DNA from: Butyricicoccus pullicaecorum
Lineage (GTDB): Bacteria; Bacillota; Clostridia; Oscillospirales; Butyricicoccaceae
Direction of reading: 5' to 3'
Assembly (NCBI GenBank): GCA_018366195.1
Contig: JAGZIN010000005.1
Location: 57,055-121,054, forward strand
DNA length: 64,000 nucleotides
Shown here: positions 42,371 to 50,277 of the stretch, one piece after another
Layout of the letters: each line of letters starts with the position of its first letter
Numbering within the stretch: position 1 is the first letter of the stretch
Position numbers and translations under genes: made by a program
Notes under the pieces: model-generated
Seen by the model: only the letters and a program-made list of their open reading frames with translations
Told to the model about the DNA's origin: nothing
The model's database searches: none

Positions 42371-43726
42371 ATGGCAAATCAAAATGTAACAACGCATACA
42401 TCACGGGATTCGTGGAAATCCAAATGGGGGTTTGTCCTTGCCTGTATCGGCTCTGCCGTTGGCATGGGCAATATTTGGTTATTTCCCAGCCGTGTTGCAA
42501 AATACGGAGGTGCGTTCCTGCTTGCGTACTTTATTTTTGATATCCTGATTGGATTTTCCGGTGTTATCGGGGAAATGAGTTTTGGACGCGCCACACGCTC
42601 CGGTCCCGTAGGTTCCTTTGAAAAGGCGTGTGCATCTCGCGGCAAAAGCAGTTTGGGCATGAAAATCGGACTCTTGCCTATGGCGGGTGCACTGGCGCTT
42701 GCGATTGGATACTCTGTTGTTGTGAGCTGGATTTTCAAATATACCTTCGGGGCTTTGACCGGCTCTGCACTTTCCTATGGTTCTGATATTGGAGAGATTG
42801 GCGGCTACGCCTCTGCATTCGAAAGCACCGCAACCACATTTGGAAACAATGACTGGCTGATTTTTGGGCTGATTGTCACCTTTCTCATCATGATTTTGGG
42901 GGTTGCAGGCGGTATTGAAAAAGCCAATAAAATCATGATTCCACTGTTCTTCCTCATGTTCATCGGTCTGACCTTCTATGTTGGATTTCAGCCCGGCTCT
43001 GCCAACGGCTACAAGTGGATATTCACCATTGACCCCGAAATCCTCAAAAATCCCATGATGTGGGTTTATGCTTTGGGACAGTCCTTCTTTTCCCTTTCGC
43101 TTGCCGGCAACGGCACCATCATCTATGGCTCCTATCTGCCAGACGACGAAGATATTGTCAGTTCTGCGTGGCAGGTTGCCCTATTTGATACCATTGCCGC
43201 CATGCTTGCAGCACTCATTATCGTGCCTGCCATGGCAGCCGCCGGCACGACACAGTTTGATGGCGGACCCGGTTTGATGTTCATTTATCTGCCCAATCTC
43301 TTTGCAGCGATGCCGGGGGGACGCATTGTTATGATTATCTTCTTTATCGCTGTACTGTTTGCAGGACTTACCTCCCTCATCAATCTGTTTGAAGCCCCCA
43401 TTGCAACACTGCAAGACCACCTGCACTTCAGCCGAACCAAAGCGGTCATCAGCATCGCTGTCATCGGCGCAGCAGCTGCACTATGTATCCAAGGTATTGT
43501 TGCACAATGGATGGACTTCGTATCCATTTACATCTGTCCGCTCGGTGCCGGTCTTGCTGGCATCATGTTTGCTTGGGTGTGGGGAAAGAAAGCCGTAGAA
43601 GACGCAGTCTCTTTAGGGCGTTCCCATCGCATCGGTGCATGGTATTATCCGCTTTATAAATACGGCTTCTGCATCTTAACTCTCGCTGTATTTATCCTCG
43701 GAATCGTCTGCGGCGGAATCGGCTGA
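42371..43726 (+). CDS. Neurotransmitter:sodium symporter (NSS/SNF) family transporter
   Basis: A 451-aa Na+-coupled amino-acid transporter with the LeuT fold and about eleven helices. Helix 1 has the Na+/substrate site CIGSAVGMGNIWLFPSRVAK; helix 6 lies near SLAGNGTIIYGSYLPDDEDI. Eleven helices instead of twelve is common in bacterial NSS proteins. The amino acid is not evident. Start at MANQNVTTH after GGGGTG; the longer frame is not family-like. The candidate leader and terminator upstream suggest control by transcription attenuation. Confidence 0.94.
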   Translation: MANQNVTTHTSRDSWKSKWGFVLACIGSAVGMGNIWLFPSRVAKYGGAFLLAYFIFDILIGFSGVIGEMSFGRATRSGPVGSFEKACASRGKSSLGMKIGLLPMAGALALAIGYSVVVSWIFKYTFGALTGSALSYGSDIGEIGGYASAFESTATTFGNNDWLIFGLIVTFLIMILGVAGGIEKANKIMIPLFFLMFIGLTFYVGFQPGSANGYKWIFTIDPEILKNPMMWVYALGQSFFSLSLAGNGTIIYGSYLPDDEDIVSSAWQVALFDTIAAMLAALIIVPAMAAAGTTQFDGGPGLMFIYLPNLFAAMPGGRIVMIIFFIAVLFAGLTSLINLFEAPIATLQDHLHFSRTKAVISIAVIGAAAALCIQGIVAQWMDFVSIYICPLGAGLAGIMFAWVWGKKAVEDAVSLGRSHRIGAWYYPLYKYGFCILTLAVFILGIVCGGIG

Positions 43727-43825
43727 TATCCTATCTCTGTGCATCAATCCCGCTGCTGATATGCGTACCACAGCTTTCACAAGCAAAAACAGATTTCCGT
43801 CTATTCTATTTGGAATCTGAACATA

Positions 43826-43869
43826 GAATGCCCGAAACTGCACATACACGAGCAGTTTCGGGCATTTTC
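43826..43869. repeat. Dispersed hairpin repeat, copy B (terminator)
   Basis: GAATGCCCGAAACTGC...GCAGTTTCGGGCATTTTC, a near-perfect 16-bp stem. It lies between the converging symporter and hemerythrin genes and probably terminates both. Confidence 0.85.
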
Positions 43870-43886
43870 ATGTGTTTGGCTTGTTT

Positions 43887-44387
43887 TTATTTCTGTTCAT
43901 TGGGCGCCCAATCCGACGCATACTGTGCATCAAGCCTTTGCAGCGTCTCGGGCGATAAAGAGCGCTCCGCAAAAGGATACAGCGCGTGATTTTCCTTATC
44001 AATATGTGTGCGAATCAAATGGACATATCCCATCGCCTGTGTCAGGATATCCAGCTTATTTTCCGGCGTGCACGTAGTTGCGTAGTTTTCTACCGCACGC
44101 TCCAGCTGCATGACATACAGCCTGCCCATATTATGCTCTACCAGCATACCATTTTTCACAGAGGGCACTGCCACCGCTCCAAGTTCGTCCAGCATCGCCT
44201 GAAACAGTAGAACTTCCTCTTTTTTGTGGTGACGTGCATCTGCATAGGAACGGATAAATGCAATATCGTCCCGAAACGCATGTATATCAAATTCATTTTT
44301 CTCCATCAGGGCAATACATCTCTGTTCCAAATGTACGCAAAAACGAGAAATTTCTTCATGTTCTTCGAGCAGTGCTTCTATCAACAT
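43887..44387 (-). CDS. Hemerythrin-like (HHE) domain protein
   Basis: A 166-aa four-helix protein with diiron-type ligands: HEEIS near residue 9, DARHHKKEEVLLF near 50, LVEHNMGRLY near 85 and HLIRTHIDKENHALYPFAE near 125-140. Such proteins bind or sense O2, NO or iron. It begins 3 bp after the hcp stop on the same strand, so the two are co-transcribed. This ties it to nitrosative or oxygen stress. Confidence 0.9.
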   Translation of the reverse strand: MLIEALLEEHEEISRFCVHLEQRCIALMEKNEFDIHAFRDDIAFIRSYADARHHKKEEVLLFQAMLDELGAVAVPSVKNGMLVEHNMGRLYVMQLERAVENYATTCTPENKLDILTQAMGYVHLIRTHIDKENHALYPFAERSLSPETLQRLDAQYASDWAPNEQK

Positions 44388-44390
44388 CGC

Positions 44391-46013
44391 TTATCCCTCT
44401 CCAATCAGCAAATCCATATCCTCTTCCACCGTCCCAATGCCGGCGATTCCAAAATTTTCTGTCAGAACCTTTGCAACATTCGGAGACAGGAACGCAGGAA
44501 GCGTTGGTCCCAAATGAATATTTTTTACGCCCAAGTACAACAGGGCAAGCAAAACGATAACCGCCTTTTGCTCATACCAAGCAATATTATAGACAATGGG
44601 CAAATCATTGATATCCTCCAGCGCAAAGACCTCTTTCAGCTTGAGCGCAATGACTGCGAGCGAATAGGAATCGTTGCACTGCCCTGCATCTAATACACGC
44701 GGAATTCCGTTGATTTCTCCCAGATTCAGTTTGTTATACTTATACTTTGCACAGCCTGCCGTCAAAATAACGGTATCTTTTGGCAACGCCTTTGCAAATT
44801 CGGTATAATAATTCCGGCTCTTTGCCCGTCCGTCGCAGCCTGCCATGACCACAAACTTGCGAATGGCGCCGCTCTTCACTGCATCTATCACCTTGTCTGC
44901 CAGTGCCAGCACCTGATTGTGTGCAAAGCCTCCCACAATTTCACCGGTCTCCAGCTCGATTGGCGGTGCACATCGCTTTGCATGTGCAATCAGCGCTGAA
45001 AAATCCTTGTATCCGTCAGCATCTGCATCAATATGCTGACAGCCCGCAAACCCAACTGCACCGGTTGTATAAATACGCTCCCGATAGCTCTCTTCTGGCG
45101 GCACCAAGCAATTGGTGGTGAGCAGCACCGGTCCACGAAAAGACTGAAATTCTTCCTTCTGCTTCCACCACGCATTTCCATAATTTCCCACAAAATGGGA
45201 ATACTTCTGAAATGCCGGATAGTAATGTGCAGGCAGCATTTCCGAGTGGGTATACACATCAACGCCGGTACCCTCTGTCTGCTGGAGCAGCAGTTCCAAA
45301 TCATGCAAATCATGACCGGAAATCAAGATTGCCGGATTGCTGCGCACACCCAATTTTACTCTGGTCATTTGTGGATTGCCATAGGCGCTTGTGTGTGTCT
45401 CGTCCAATGCTGCCATGACCGATACGCCATATTGACCGGTCTGCATACTCAGTGCAATCAGTGCATCTACATCGAAACTGTCATCTCTTGTTTTTGCCAG
45501 TGCTTGCTGTAAAAAGACATCAATTTCATCATAACGCTTGCCAAAGGCATGAATATGGTGATTGTATGCTGCCATTCCCTTGAGTCCATAGGTAATCAAT
45601 TCCCGCAGACTGCGTATATCGGCGTCCGCTGTCTCCAAAATACCAACTGCTTTCGCCTTTTCCTGCCAGCTTCCAGTGCCGTCCCAGAAATCAGGTGCAT
45701 CTGCCAGCCCCTTTGCCAGCTCTGTTGTCTGTGCAATCGTCTGCCGCACACGCTGTCTGATTTTCTCGTCATCAAAATTTGCATTGGTAATGGTCACAAA
45801 CAGATTTTCTGTGACCCAAAAATTGACCGCGTCCGGAATCGACTGACCGGCTGCACGCAGCTTTGTCAGCACGCCGCACAGCTCTCTTGTCACAAATACC
45901 AGCAAATCCTGTAAATTTGCAGTTTCGGCTTTCTTTCCACATACACCGGTGTGTGTACAGCCGGTACAGCCAGCAGTTTCCTGACATTGATAGCAAAACA
46001 TATTCGAACTCAT
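44391..46013 (-). CDS. hcp: Hybrid cluster protein (hydroxylamine reductase)
   Basis: A 540-aa iron-sulfur enzyme that reduces hydroxylamine in vitro and NO in vivo. The N-terminal cluster ligands are CYQCQETAGCTGCTHTGVCG. The hybrid 4Fe-2S-2O cluster region shows ILISGHDLHDLE, TNCLVPPEESY, GFAGCQHID, and AGCAKYKYNKL further on, with GQCNDSYSLAVIALKL. Length fits the class found in anaerobes (single N-terminal cluster, short helical insert). The start at MSSNMFCYQ has AAAGGAAG upstream. Electron supply may come from the ferredoxin gene upstream. Confidence 0.97.
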   Translation of the reverse strand: MSSNMFCYQCQETAGCTGCTHTGVCGKKAETANLQDLLVFVTRELCGVLTKLRAAGQSIPDAVNFWVTENLFVTITNANFDDEKIRQRVRQTIAQTTELAKGLADAPDFWDGTGSWQEKAKAVGILETADADIRSLRELITYGLKGMAAYNHHIHAFGKRYDEIDVFLQQALAKTRDDSFDVDALIALSMQTGQYGVSVMAALDETHTSAYGNPQMTRVKLGVRSNPAILISGHDLHDLELLLQQTEGTGVDVYTHSEMLPAHYYPAFQKYSHFVGNYGNAWWKQKEEFQSFRGPVLLTTNCLVPPEESYRERIYTTGAVGFAGCQHIDADADGYKDFSALIAHAKRCAPPIELETGEIVGGFAHNQVLALADKVIDAVKSGAIRKFVVMAGCDGRAKSRNYYTEFAKALPKDTVILTAGCAKYKYNKLNLGEINGIPRVLDAGQCNDSYSLAVIALKLKEVFALEDINDLPIVYNIAWYEQKAVIVLLALLYLGVKNIHLGPTLPAFLSPNVAKVLTENFGIAGIGTVEEDMDLLIGEG

Positions 46014-46048
46014 AGAAAAACTTCCTTTCTCGTGCAATCGCTATCCTG

Positions 46049-46083
46049 ATTATACGAGAAGAACTCCAAATATTACGTTGTAA
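46049..46083 (-). promoter_or_regulatory. Probable activated promoter of hcp
   Basis: Minus strand TATAAT (46049-46054) without a -35 match; instead a palindrome TTAC-AAC-GTAA (46073-46083) is centred near -36 to -41. This is the layout of a class II activator site (CRP/FNR-type, such as HcpR), but the motif is not a known consensus. Confidence 0.35.
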
Positions 46084-46118
46084 ATCTAACAAAATCCAAA
46101 AATTTTCCGTCTGCCGCA

Positions 46119-46137
46119 AAAATCGCTCCGCGATTTG
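46119..46137 (-). terminator. Terminator after the membrane polyferredoxin-like gene
   Basis: AAATCGC-TCC-GCGATTT hairpin; on the minus strand it continues TTTTG. It separates this unit from hcp. Confidence 0.5.
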
Positions 46138-46252
46138 GTAAAAACGCGAAGCAACTGCAAAGCGGTAAGGTTCCAAACACGTCACAGATTTTGTGATGCA
46201 CCCGAACACAACGCATGAATCCAGAGCGCACTTGAAATTCCTTGCTTCCCTA

Positions 46253-46834
46253 TCACTTATGATTTTTCAGCTGACAGATTCCCTGTGTCATCGTTCCCAT
46301 TGGACAGTATACGCACCAAGAGCGCGGCTTAAACAGGAGCATTGTGACAAGTCCCAGCACGGTTGAAGTCAGCATCACGCTATAAAACCCGAAGGCAAAC
46401 TGTGCAACCCATGGCGCAACTGCCGCCGTGCTCGAAGCTGCAAAATGCCATGGCAAACGGAATGTCCAGAGCAGGGTGACGACCTCACGCAGACCAGATG
46501 CATTGGCAAATACCAAATAGGTGGTGAACAGCATATTGGCAAACATCACCATAAAAAAGGTGAGAAATGCGTAACGGAACCACTTTTGTTTCAGAAAATT
46601 CGGCACAGGTTTGTTGCGGGATAATCCGAATTTTCCACCGAGCAGTTCGAACAGCTGTCCCCGTCCGCAATAGCGATTGCAATAGCTTTTATTTCCCTTT
46701 ACCAAGGCGATTCCCAGCGGCACAAAAAAGCAAATCAACCCCAGCCATGCAAATAAAATATTGAAAAATCCCAAAATCAAATAAGCTGCTGATACAATCC
46801 ACAAATAATCATACCATTTTTTTTGCTTTTTCAT
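46253..46834 (-). CDS. YccM/NosR-like membrane protein with CxxC motifs
   Basis: A 193-aa membrane protein with about five helices. CNRYCGRGQLFELLGGKFG and the C-terminal WCVYCPMGTMTQGICQ are the paired short Cys motifs seen in the membrane part of NosR/NapH/YccM-type electron-transfer proteins (Fer4_5 type). It overlaps the ferredoxin stop as ATGA, so the two are co-translated. The likely job is passing electrons between membrane and soluble ferredoxin; partners are not proven. Only one half of a NapH-like scaffold is present. Confidence 0.7.
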   Translation of the reverse strand: MKKQKKWYDYLWIVSAAYLILGFFNILFAWLGLICFFVPLGIALVKGNKSYCNRYCGRGQLFELLGGKFGLSRNKPVPNFLKQKWFRYAFLTFFMVMFANMLFTTYLVFANASGLREVVTLLWTFRLPWHFAASSTAAVAPWVAQFAFGFYSVMLTSTVLGLVTMLLFKPRSWCVYCPMGTMTQGICQLKNHK

Positions 46835-47028
46835 GCCTTTTCCTCCTGCATCATTGTGATGACCGTTGCCGGACAGGTTTTTGCACACAATCCACAGCCA
46901 ACACAAGCGTCGCGGTTCACCTGTGCATAAATACCGGTTGGAATGGAAATCGCTCCACGCGGGCATATTTTCATACAGGCTCCGCAGGATACACATAAGC
47001 TTGTGTCCACAGACGCATAACGCTTCAT
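46831..47028 (-). CDS. 2[4Fe-4S] ferredoxin-like protein
   Basis: A 65-aa dicluster ferredoxin: CVSCGACMKICP and CVGCGLCAKTCP, each with the third Cys in a CxxCxxCxxxCP series. It donates or accepts electrons. Start at MKRYASVDTS; the longer frame upstream lacks family features and contains a copy of the hairpin repeat. It is co-translated with the downstream membrane protein and may serve Hcp. Confidence 0.9.
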   Translation of the reverse strand: MKRYASVDTSLCVSCGACMKICPRGAISIPTGIYAQVNRDACVGCGLCAKTCPATVITMMQEEKA

Positions 47029-47173
47029 ACTCAATACCTCTCTCCTTGATTTCTCCTCTAATATATCAAAAACTTTTTTATCATTCTGTGACCGAATCAC
47101 CTTGACAAAAAGATTATCTCCTCCTGATACCGCTGGACAAATTCTCGTCTGCCACAGCAAATACTCTGACAAA

Positions 47174-47217
47174 AAAATGCCCAAAACCGCACATTGATGC
47201 ACGATTTCGGGCATTTT
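47174..47217. repeat. Dispersed hairpin repeat, copy C (terminator)
   Basis: AAATGCCCAAAACCG...CGATTTCGGGCATTTTC; it terminates the P-type ATPase operon on the minus strand. Its TTGATGCACGATTTCGGG stretch is identical to copy D. Confidence 0.8.
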
Positions 47218-47326
47218 CTCATATAAAGGCTCACACATTCCGTGCAGCTTCTCTCAAATTTTCATGCGCTCCATGGGCGCAAAATACTTTTTTGACAACC
47301 TCAGGGCAAATCCATACCAGTTGATT

Positions 47327-49438
47327 TCATCTCCCCGATTCCCGCAGAATCCGATTGCCGCCTGCCGGAAGCAGGTTGGTTGTGCCGTGCACACCAATCC
47401 CCAAGGTAGACAGATTATGCAGAAAGGCGGATACATTGGGCGTAATCACACCCAAAAGCCCCAGCGCAAGCAATCCCGAATTAAATCCAATCACAAACCG
47501 ATAGTTGAATCCTATCCGCTTCATCAGCTCTATGCTGATACGTTTTAAGGTCACAAGCTGATATAAATCACGTCCTGAAATTGTGATATCTGCAATTTCT
47601 CGTGCAATCTGTGCACCCTCACTGACCGCAATGCCGACATCAGCCGCAGACAGCGCCGGAGAATCATTGATGCCGTCACCAATCATAATCACCGTGCGTC
47701 CCTGCTCTCGTTCCCGTCTTACAAAGGCGGCCTTATCCTCCGGCAAAACTTCTGCATGGTATTCATCTACGCCAACCTTACGAGCAATCACAGCTGCTGT
47801 TCGCTCGCTGTCGCCTGTCATCATCACCGTTTTGGTAATACCTAACTCCTTGAGTGCCTGTACAACCTCGACACCTTCCGGACGAAGCGGATCTTCGATA
47901 CACAGAATTGCTGCCAGCTCGCCGCCAATGCTCATATACAGATAACTACATTCTTCTGGCAGATTCTCAAACTTTTCTTGTTCTTCTTGTGGAAATCTGC
48001 AATTTTCATCTTCAAAAATGAAGTGATAGCTGCCAATACATACATGCTCCCCACGCAGTTCAGAGGCAATTCCGTGCGCAATGATATATTTGACCTTGGC
48101 ATGCTCCTCCGCGTGCAGAAGTCCCTCAATTTCCGCCTGACGCACCACCGCATTGGCGATGGAATGTGGAAAATGTTCTTCCAGACAAGCGGCTGTCCGC
48201 AGCATTTCGTCTCGGTCATTGCCGCCAAACGGAATGACCTCACGCACACTTGGCTGCGCCAATGTCAGAGTCCCGGTCTTATCAAAAACGATGGTATCTG
48301 CATTTGCAACTGCCTCAAGGAATTTTCCTCCCTTGACCGTAATCTGATGGTCATTACATTCACGCATTGCTGACAGCACTGCAACCGGCATAGCCAGCTT
48401 GAGTGCACAGGAGAAATCTACCATCAATACCGAAATTGCTTTCTGTATACTCCGTGTCACAAACCAAGCAAGCCCTGCTCCCAAAAAGCTATATGGAACG
48501 AGGCGGTCTGCCAGATGTGCCGCACTGCTCTCCAAGGACGATTTGAGCTGTTCCGAATCCTCAATCATGTGAACTATCTTCTCATATCGGGTTTCTCCAA
48601 CCACCTGTTTTACGCATAGGGTAATTGCGCCCTCCTCAATCACAGTCCCCGCATATACCATAGCGTCCTGCTCTTTTCGAACCGGAACCGACTCACCTGT
48701 CATCGAGGACTGATTGACCATGGCTTCCCCTTCTACGACGACACCATCTAGCGGAATCATGCTGCCCATCTCAACACGCACATAATTTCCTGGCACAATC
48801 TCGCGAATGGAAACCAGCTCATCGGTCTCTCCCGTGCGGCGCCATACCTTTTCTACGTTGAGTGACATACTGCTTGCCAAATCTGCAACAGACTTTTTAT
48901 GGGTCCATTCTTCCATAAGCTCTCCAAGTCCCAACAGGAACATAATCGAAGATGCCGTTGAAAACTGACCGCGTACCAAAGACACCGCAATGGCTGTTGC
49001 ATCTAAAACAGCAACCTCTAATTTTCTTTGCAGCAAGCATCGAATACCCATACAGATATGCTGCGCGCCCTGCAAACATGCCTTCACAATACGCAATGGT
49101 CGAGGAATGACAAGCCGGTACAGCCAATACTTGCCAATATGATTCAAAATCTTATGATAGTAGGTATGATTGAGGGCACGGCTCGTATGCTCTGGCACAA
49201 GCCCCTGCACCTCCGGAGTATCAACCGCAAATGCCAAAATTCCACGGAGCAGGCGCTTGCGGCTGCCCTGATAAAATACAACCGCATTGCCGCTTCGTTC
49301 ATAGACCTTAACCCCTGTAACATCAGGCAGAGACAGCAAATAGTATTGAAGCTGATCTGCCTGTGCAATTGTCAGTCGCCCAAGGCTGGTCGAAAATCTC
49401 AGTCTTCCAGAGATTTCATGTTCAATGCGGATTTTCAT
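47327..49438 (-). CDS. Heavy-metal P-type ATPase without a CPC motif
   Basis: A 703-aa P1B-like metal ATPase. N-terminal HMA-like fold (residues 1-70, SGRLRFSTSLGRLTIAQAD) without its CxxC. Actuator loop TGES at 247-250, phosphorylation motif DKTGT at 386-390, and GDGINDSPAL in the P domain. Where the family has CPC in the ion-path helix, this protein reads FSCALKLAMP (343-348), one Cys followed by Lys. That changes metal choice or redox behaviour. It is encoded after a DUF6110 gene (4-bp overlap) and a 26-aa peptide gene. The substrate is unknown; Mn2+, Fe2+ or Zn2+ are possible. Confidence 0.9.
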   Translation of the reverse strand: MKIRIEHEISGRLRFSTSLGRLTIAQADQLQYYLLSLPDVTGVKVYERSGNAVVFYQGSRKRLLRGILAFAVDTPEVQGLVPEHTSRALNHTYYHKILNHIGKYWLYRLVIPRPLRIVKACLQGAQHICMGIRCLLQRKLEVAVLDATAIAVSLVRGQFSTASSIMFLLGLGELMEEWTHKKSVADLASSMSLNVEKVWRRTGETDELVSIREIVPGNYVRVEMGSMIPLDGVVVEGEAMVNQSSMTGESVPVRKEQDAMVYAGTVIEEGAITLCVKQVVGETRYEKIVHMIEDSEQLKSSLESSAAHLADRLVPYSFLGAGLAWFVTRSIQKAISVLMVDFSCALKLAMPVAVLSAMRECNDHQITVKGGKFLEAVANADTIVFDKTGTLTLAQPSVREVIPFGGNDRDEMLRTAACLEEHFPHSIANAVVRQAEIEGLLHAEEHAKVKYIIAHGIASELRGEHVCIGSYHFIFEDENCRFPQEEQEKFENLPEECSYLYMSIGGELAAILCIEDPLRPEGVEVVQALKELGITKTVMMTGDSERTAAVIARKVGVDEYHAEVLPEDKAAFVRREREQGRTVIMIGDGINDSPALSAADVGIAVSEGAQIAREIADITISGRDLYQLVTLKRISIELMKRIGFNYRFVIGFNSGLLALGLLGVITPNVSAFLHNLSTLGIGVHGTTNLLPAGGNRILRESGR

Positions 49439-49719
49439 GCCTCGGTCTCTGCTTCAGCCATTGCTTCCATCTCCTGTACCTTTTCAGCGGCTGTGCGCTC
49501 TGCATTGATTGCCTCAGCCTCAGCCAGTACGTCCGCTGCATTCTCCTGAACCTGTTCGAAAACGTCCAGAACGCAGCTGCGCATACGCAGCACAGCCGCA
49601 GCCACATTGACATACATCTTCTTTGCATCTTTGCTGGACAGGAGCTTGATTCCCGCTGTTCCGAATAGTACGCCGCCTGCAAAACAAATTGCCTCTCTCA
49701 TATGCTTATTGCTCATCAT
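49435..49719 (-). CDS. DUF6110 family protein
   Basis: A 94-aa protein. A short hydrophobic N-terminal segment (EAICFAGGVLFGTAGIKLL) is followed by SSKDAKKMYVNVAAAVLRMRSCVLD (shown in part) and a long acidic, Ala-rich coiled coil (VQENAADVLAEAEAIN). The GVxFGTAGxKLLxSKDAKK pattern matches DUF6110, a family I recall beside this type of ATPase. Its stop overlaps the ATPase start by 4 bp. It may be a membrane-bound accessory or metallochaperone-like partner; no metal ligands are obvious except one Cys. Two adjacent ATGs, 49719 or 49716, are possible starts. Confidence 0.75.
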   Translation of the reverse strand: MMSNKHMREAICFAGGVLFGTAGIKLLSSKDAKKMYVNVAAAVLRMRSCVLDVFEQVQENAADVLAEAEAINAERTAAEKVQEMEAMAEAETEA

Positions 49720-49779
49720 AGCTCATATTCCTTCCTTGTCAGATTGGTTGATTGGAAAACTCATTTGGTGCAATCTAAA

Positions 49780-49860
49780 TTATTTATGGCGATATCCGGT
49801 CCAAAATACCATCGCGCCACAGAACAACATAGCCCATGCCCAAAATCGATGCTGCTTCAA
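49780..49860 (-). CDS. 26-aa single-helix membrane peptide, leader of the metal ATPase operon
   Basis: A 26-codon frame starting at TTG (49860) and ending TAA. It reads MKQHRFWAWAMLFCGAMVFW then TGYRHK: basic ends and a central aromatic membrane helix. AGAGGTG lies about 8 nt before the TTG, and a strong promoter lies 40 bp upstream. It precedes the DUF6110 gene by 60 bp. Small size limits confidence, but ribosome site, topology and operon position all agree. Confidence 0.5.
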   Translation of the reverse strand: MKQHRFWAWAMLFCGAMVFWTGYRHK

Positions 49861-49899
49861 TGCTGTCACCTCTTTCCAGTTTATCAGCTCTATGTTTTT

Positions 49900-49929
49900 A
49901 TTATATGCACGCCGCACAGCCGCTGTCAA
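49900..49929 (-). promoter_or_regulatory. Promoter of the metal ATPase operon
   Basis: Minus strand consensus TTGACA (49924-49929), 18-bp spacer, consensus TATAAT (49900-49905). Confidence 0.75.
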
Positions 49930-50171
49930 TTATTTTTTCATTTTTATTTCATTTTTTTGCATTTTTTTAAGTTTCCCACGGTTAACAAGCAAAATTTGTT
50001 GGCTTTCTGCAACATTTTGAAAAAATATATTCTACGTATCACCTCAGCATAATATCACATTTTTTCTCTTTTTTGTAAAAAAACAGTGCAGTTTCCACAG
50101 CCTGCACCGCAGTATCTAAATACATATTTTTCAATTGACCCGCATATTCCGCGCAAAATGCTTTGAAAAAA

Positions 50172-50214
50172 GAATACCCGAAACCGTGCATTGATGCACG
50201 ATTTCGGGTATTTT
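50172..50214. repeat. Dispersed hairpin repeat, copy D (terminator)
   Basis: GAATACCCGAAACCGTGCA-TTGA-TGCACGATTTCGGGTATTTT, the longest stem of the four. It ends the hydrogenase gene on the minus strand. Confidence 0.85.
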
Positions 50215-50277
50215 ATTTTGGTAAACGCTCACATATCTCCGCTGTTTCTTACAAGGCTTTCTGTGAAACGCACCATT

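Larger units (their letters stand above)
49861..50277. other. 417-bp gene-free stretch
   Basis: AT-rich gap that holds the ATPase operon promoter (49900-49929) and hairpin repeat copy D (50172-50214). Nothing else is supported. Confidence 0.6.

Noticed and set aside
47087..47099. GTGA-CCGAA-TCAC palindrome upstream of the ferredoxin gene
   Set aside because: Resembles a CRP site but the spacer is 5 not 6, and the promoter elements are not clear; too weak to call.
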